From NCBI RefSeq assembly GCF_000426625.1, contig NZ_KE384547.1, positions 1,100,986 through 1,164,985 of the forward strand: a stretch of 64,000 bases of DNA, read 5' to 3'. The notes under the pieces are model-generated. The model saw only the letters and a program-made list of their open reading frames with translations. It was not told the origin of the DNA and ran no database searches. Position numbers and translations under genes: made by a program. Source of the DNA: Psychrilyobacter atlanticus DSM 19335. Lineage in GTDB: Bacteria; Fusobacteriota; Fusobacteriia; Fusobacteriales; Fusobacteriaceae. Below are positions 61,495-64,000 of this stretch, in pieces (the stretch's first letter is position 1; every line of letters starts with the position of its first letter).

Positions 61495-63624
61495 TTAATT
61501 TAATTTTCCTCTGACAAAAAGAACTGAATTAAGACCTTCGCTCATATCCATGAGTTTATTGTAGTATGGGATCTCTTGATCTTTTTCAGGGAGGCTGAGA
61601 CCTATTAAAACTAAACTTGTTCCAGAGGAGTTTTCTTTTATTGTTTTATTAATATTATTATTAGAAACGATAATTTCCACTTCTGCATCAACTCTTAAGG
61701 TTACAAGCATCTCAGTAAGAATATTTTTTCTAGAGATTACTTTATCCTCGGTATCGACGACACTTAGAAGTCTTATTTTTGTACCCTTCCAATCATCGTT
61801 TAAGGAGATTAGGTGGGCCATAGTTAACATGAGGTTACCATTATTTTCCAAGCCTCTCCACCAAATATCAATAGATTTTTTTTGTTCAAAAAAAGTGACA
61901 TCTTCATTTTGGCAGAAAACTAGGATATTTTTATTCAAATAATTAACTTTTCTCATAAATTCTACAATGGGTTTAATATTTTCTTTGTCTCTGGACATTC
62001 CCATGAGAACGGTATTTGGTTTTAGACGACCGATTCCACTGGATTGTACAGTTTCAAGAAAGGTATCTACCATATTTTCTCCGACGACTACTTCGGAAAA
62101 AGCTAAAATTTTATTTTCTTTCAGATAACAATCTAATTTTACTTTGGCTTCTTTAATCTTCTCCTGCATATCTTCTAGGTGTCCAAAAATAAATCTCACA
62201 AGGGTAATTACTCCACGTCCTTTGGAAAAATGATTGGCTAGATAAATTAAATTACTTCTGTTTTGGGGATTTCCGGAGAATACAATGATATCAGGTTTCC
62301 AGTTTTTTTCCTGTTTTTCATTGAATCTTAATTTTAAAAGACATGTTCTGATAATAGATATCAACACTCCATCTCTAAGGTCTCCCCATGTTCGAGTAAT
62401 ATTCTTTTTACTGATATAGAGGTAGATGATAAATGTAAAGGTAAGGCATATAACCGTAGCTGTAAAATTAATTAAAAACATAACTCCATAGGATCCAAGA
62501 GCTCCTATTAAAGATATTACCCAGTGAGTTTTAAAAGTCGGTCTAAAACTTGGGTTACCAACTATCTTTTCTAGTGCTACAACCATATTTATAGCTCCAT
62601 AGGTATTTAGAAAAAACATAGTAATAATAGGAGCTACAAAGTTTAAGTTAACCATTATTATAAAAATAAATGCTATAATGAAGCTTATAAGTGCAGCTAT
62701 TCTTGGTTCATTAGCTTTACCGCTTCCACGACCTAAAAATGAGGGTAAAACCGAATCTTTAGCTAGAGCCTGCATAGTTCTTGGTGCAGAAATCATACTT
62801 CCAAGGGCAGAAGAAAGGGTCGCGGCCCAAACTCCACCGATAATAAGTACAGGGAAATTAACTTTACTTATGAGTACCAATTTATTACTGATAAGTTCTT
62901 CTACTGGGATATTAAATCCAAACCAAAATATCTGTAGTATGTAGATTAAAAATGTAACTCCAATAGCATAAAATGTTCCCTTAGGGATATTTTCCCTGGG
63001 ATTAGTAAGGTCTCCAGACATACTGACACCTGCTAAGATACCTGTTACTGCTGGGAAAAAAACAGCAAATGTCATCCAAAAATTACCACTTTCTACATAT
63101 GTACCAAGGGATGTGGGAACATAGTTATAACTACCAGAAGTGATAATTGTACCCAGTGAAAGGAGGATAAGGCAGAATATACCATATTGCATCTTAACTG
63201 CCAGATCTGCTCCAATACTGGAGATAATACCTATTATAACTGTTACACCCACAGAAAGTAAAAGAGTATTTATATCTGGGAATATGAGTTTAACCGACTC
63301 TATAAATCCTAGGATATAAAGAGCTACTGATATAACCTGGGATAAATATAGAGGGATCCCGATACTTCCGCCTATTTCTAAACCGAGACTTCTTGAGATC
63401 AGGAAATAGGCTCCTCCTCCCTTCACTTCCATATTTGTAGTAATACTAGCCATTGAAAAAGCAGTAGAGATAGTAATGATGTGAGCTAGCACAACAATAC
63501 CTAAGGTTCCTAATATTCCCGCATTACCTACTATCCATCCAAATCTCAAATAAAAAATTACACCCATTATTGTAAGAAAGGTAGGGAGAAAAACTCCATT
63601 AAATGTACCAAATCTTTTTTCCAT
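61495..63624 (-). CDS. cation-chloride cotransporter-like permease (SLC12/APC family)
   Basis: The 709-residue protein combines an APC-fold permease of twelve spans with a soluble C-terminal domain of about 270 residues. The first span FGTFNGVFLPTFLTIMGVIF with YLRFGWIVGNAG is the hallmark of SLC12 (Na-K-Cl) carriers, as are FFPAVTGILAGVSMSGDLTN, PRENIPKGTF and 'SALGSMISAPRTMQALAKD'. The C-terminal part contains IDIWWRGLENNGNLMLTMAH, a signature of the SLC12 tail, rather than a USP domain. It likely carries Na+/K+ with chloride or an amino acid. GAGGTGGAACT precedes the ATG. Confidence 0.85.
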   Translation of the reverse strand: MEKRFGTFNGVFLPTFLTIMGVIFYLRFGWIVGNAGILGTLGIVVLAHIITISTAFSMASITTNMEVKGGGAYFLISRSLGLEIGGSIGIPLYLSQVISVALYILGFIESVKLIFPDINTLLLSVGVTVIIGIISSIGADLAVKMQYGIFCLILLSLGTIITSGSYNYVPTSLGTYVESGNFWMTFAVFFPAVTGILAGVSMSGDLTNPRENIPKGTFYAIGVTFLIYILQIFWFGFNIPVEELISNKLVLISKVNFPVLIIGGVWAATLSSALGSMISAPRTMQALAKDSVLPSFLGRGSGKANEPRIAALISFIIAFIFIIMVNLNFVAPIITMFFLNTYGAINMVVALEKIVGNPSFRPTFKTHWVISLIGALGSYGVMFLINFTATVICLTFTFIIYLYISKKNITRTWGDLRDGVLISIIRTCLLKLRFNEKQEKNWKPDIIVFSGNPQNRSNLIYLANHFSKGRGVITLVRFIFGHLEDMQEKIKEAKVKLDCYLKENKILAFSEVVVGENMVDTFLETVQSSGIGRLKPNTVLMGMSRDKENIKPIVEFMRKVNYLNKNILVFCQNEDVTFFEQKKSIDIWWRGLENNGNLMLTMAHLISLNDDWKGTKIRLLSVVDTEDKVISRKNILTEMLVTLRVDAEVEIIVSNNNINKTIKENSSGTSLVLIGLSLPEKDQEIPYYNKLMDMSEGLNSVLFVRGKLN

Positions 63625-63737
63625 AGTTCCACCTCGTTATTTAATTTCTATTTTTTGTTACTAAATTTAATTTTAGAACAAAAAATAATATTTGTACATA
63701 GTACACTATATTTACTCCTTAACAAACTATAATCCTA

Positions 63738-63785
63738 TTAAGATTAAATTATTTTAATCTTAAAATTAAAATAATTTAATCTTAA
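63738..63785. repeat. perfect 21-bp inverted repeat
   Basis: TTAAGATTAAATTATTTTAAT and its exact reverse complement (63765-63785) flank a 6-base loop CTTAAA. The arms are all A/T except one G or C each. It lies in the region shared by the divergent cotransporter and sensor genes, without T-run after either arm, so it is more likely an operator or structural element than a terminator. Confidence 0.75.
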
Positions 63786-63865
63786 GCTAGGTATATTTCA
63801 TTTTAAATACTATTTGATAGAGGAAAGGAAAATATATAATGTATATTTAATAGTGAGGTGATTAG

Positions 63866-64000
63866 ATGAATTTAAAAAAGAATGTATATATAGTAAATTT
63901 TTTTACAGCAATTATCCCCATATTAATAATTTCCATGGTTACATATTTTATTTTCTCGGAAAAATTGGAGGAGTTAGAAGAGGAAAAATTTGAATTTATA
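63866..64000 (+). CDS. membrane-anchored sensor-type protein, N-terminal part
   Basis: GTGAGGTGATTAG precedes an ATG at 63866 and the frame is open to the window end (45 residues). A hydrophobic segment (IVNFFTAIIPILIISMVTYF) is followed by a charged coil (EKLEELEEEKFEFI). This looks like the start of a histidine kinase, methyl-accepting or diguanylate-type sensor. The domain type cannot be told. Confidence 0.65.
   Translation, partial: MNLKKNVYIVNFFTAIIPILIISMVTYFIFSEKLEELEEEKFEFI

Overview
The window is low-GC, densely packed bacterial chromosome with no rRNA, tRNA, CRISPR array or prophage that I could see. The gene set suggests a Gram-negative-type anaerobe of the Fusobacteriota (Ilyobacter / Propionigenium / Psychrilyobacter-like): PolC-type replicase, RNase M5, several lipoproteins and lspA, Na+-coupled transporters (an alanine symporter and an SLC12-like cotransporter), strong AGGAGG ribosome-binding sites and a UGA-decoded selenoprotein. 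The phylum is inferred from gene content; no marker gene was compared.

Layout. 1-6 kb is a decayed accessory region: a truncated ABC exporter, frameshifted small genes, a deleted acetyltransferase and an early-stop gene surround an intact siroheme reductase and a NUDIX/ASCH pair. 6-9 kb holds a ClC protein, an unknown small protein, a GNAT and a short self-contained transcript coding for a 26-residue hydrophobic peptide. 9-16 kb carries polC, a PTS IIA protein, a Ca2+/Na+ antiporter and rpsT. 16-20.5 kb is on the minus strand: a LytTR regulator with two membrane proteins, and a radical-SAM / holA / queH operon. 20.7-24.3 kb has rnmV and two complete tandem copies of alanine dehydrogenase, each with its own promoter, paired upstream repeats and terminator. 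24.4-27.3 kb is a pantothenate operon (panG-like, panB, panC, panD). 27.5-39.5 kb has a MATE pump divergent from a Crp/Fnr regulator, then a long plus-strand run (nucleoside hydrolase, ndk, CBS and CorC-like proteins, DUF502, TPR lipoprotein, NUDIX, apt, RelA/SpoT, tgt). 39.8-48.5 kb includes a HAD phosphatase, a P-loop kinase, DUF1456/DUF559 genes, an orphan substrate-binding lipoprotein, a Zn/Cd-type P-type ATPase behind two palindromic operators, and an amidohydrolase. 48.5-55 kb has a TPR protein, an AIR-synthase-like protein and a tightly coupled U32 / methyltransferase / glucosaminidase / lspA / YgjP operon. 55-64 kb holds an alanine:Na+ symporter, small minus-strand genes, the SelW-like selenoprotein, a c-di-GMP-I riboswitch in front of a sensor HD-GYP protein, a fatty acid hydroxylase-like protein, an SLC12-like cotransporter and the start of another membrane protein.

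Connections. The doubled alanine dehydrogenase with the alanine:Na+ symporter points to alanine as an important substrate. queH and tgt are two steps of queuosine synthesis and insertion. apt, ndk, the nucleoside hydrolase and RelA/SpoT form a nucleotide salvage and alarmone neighbourhood. The c-di-GMP riboswitch in front of a predicted c-di-GMP phosphodiesterase suggests feedback control.

Most notable observations: the hidden selenoprotein at 57543-57782; a triply nested palindromic element with matched arm changes at 35241-35420; a roughly 50-bp dispersed repeat around a GCAACGTGACGTTGC palindrome in four copies, one forming the end of queH; the tandem ald duplication with 15-mers at identical 73-bp spacing; and the small structured transcript at 8.64-8.95 kb.
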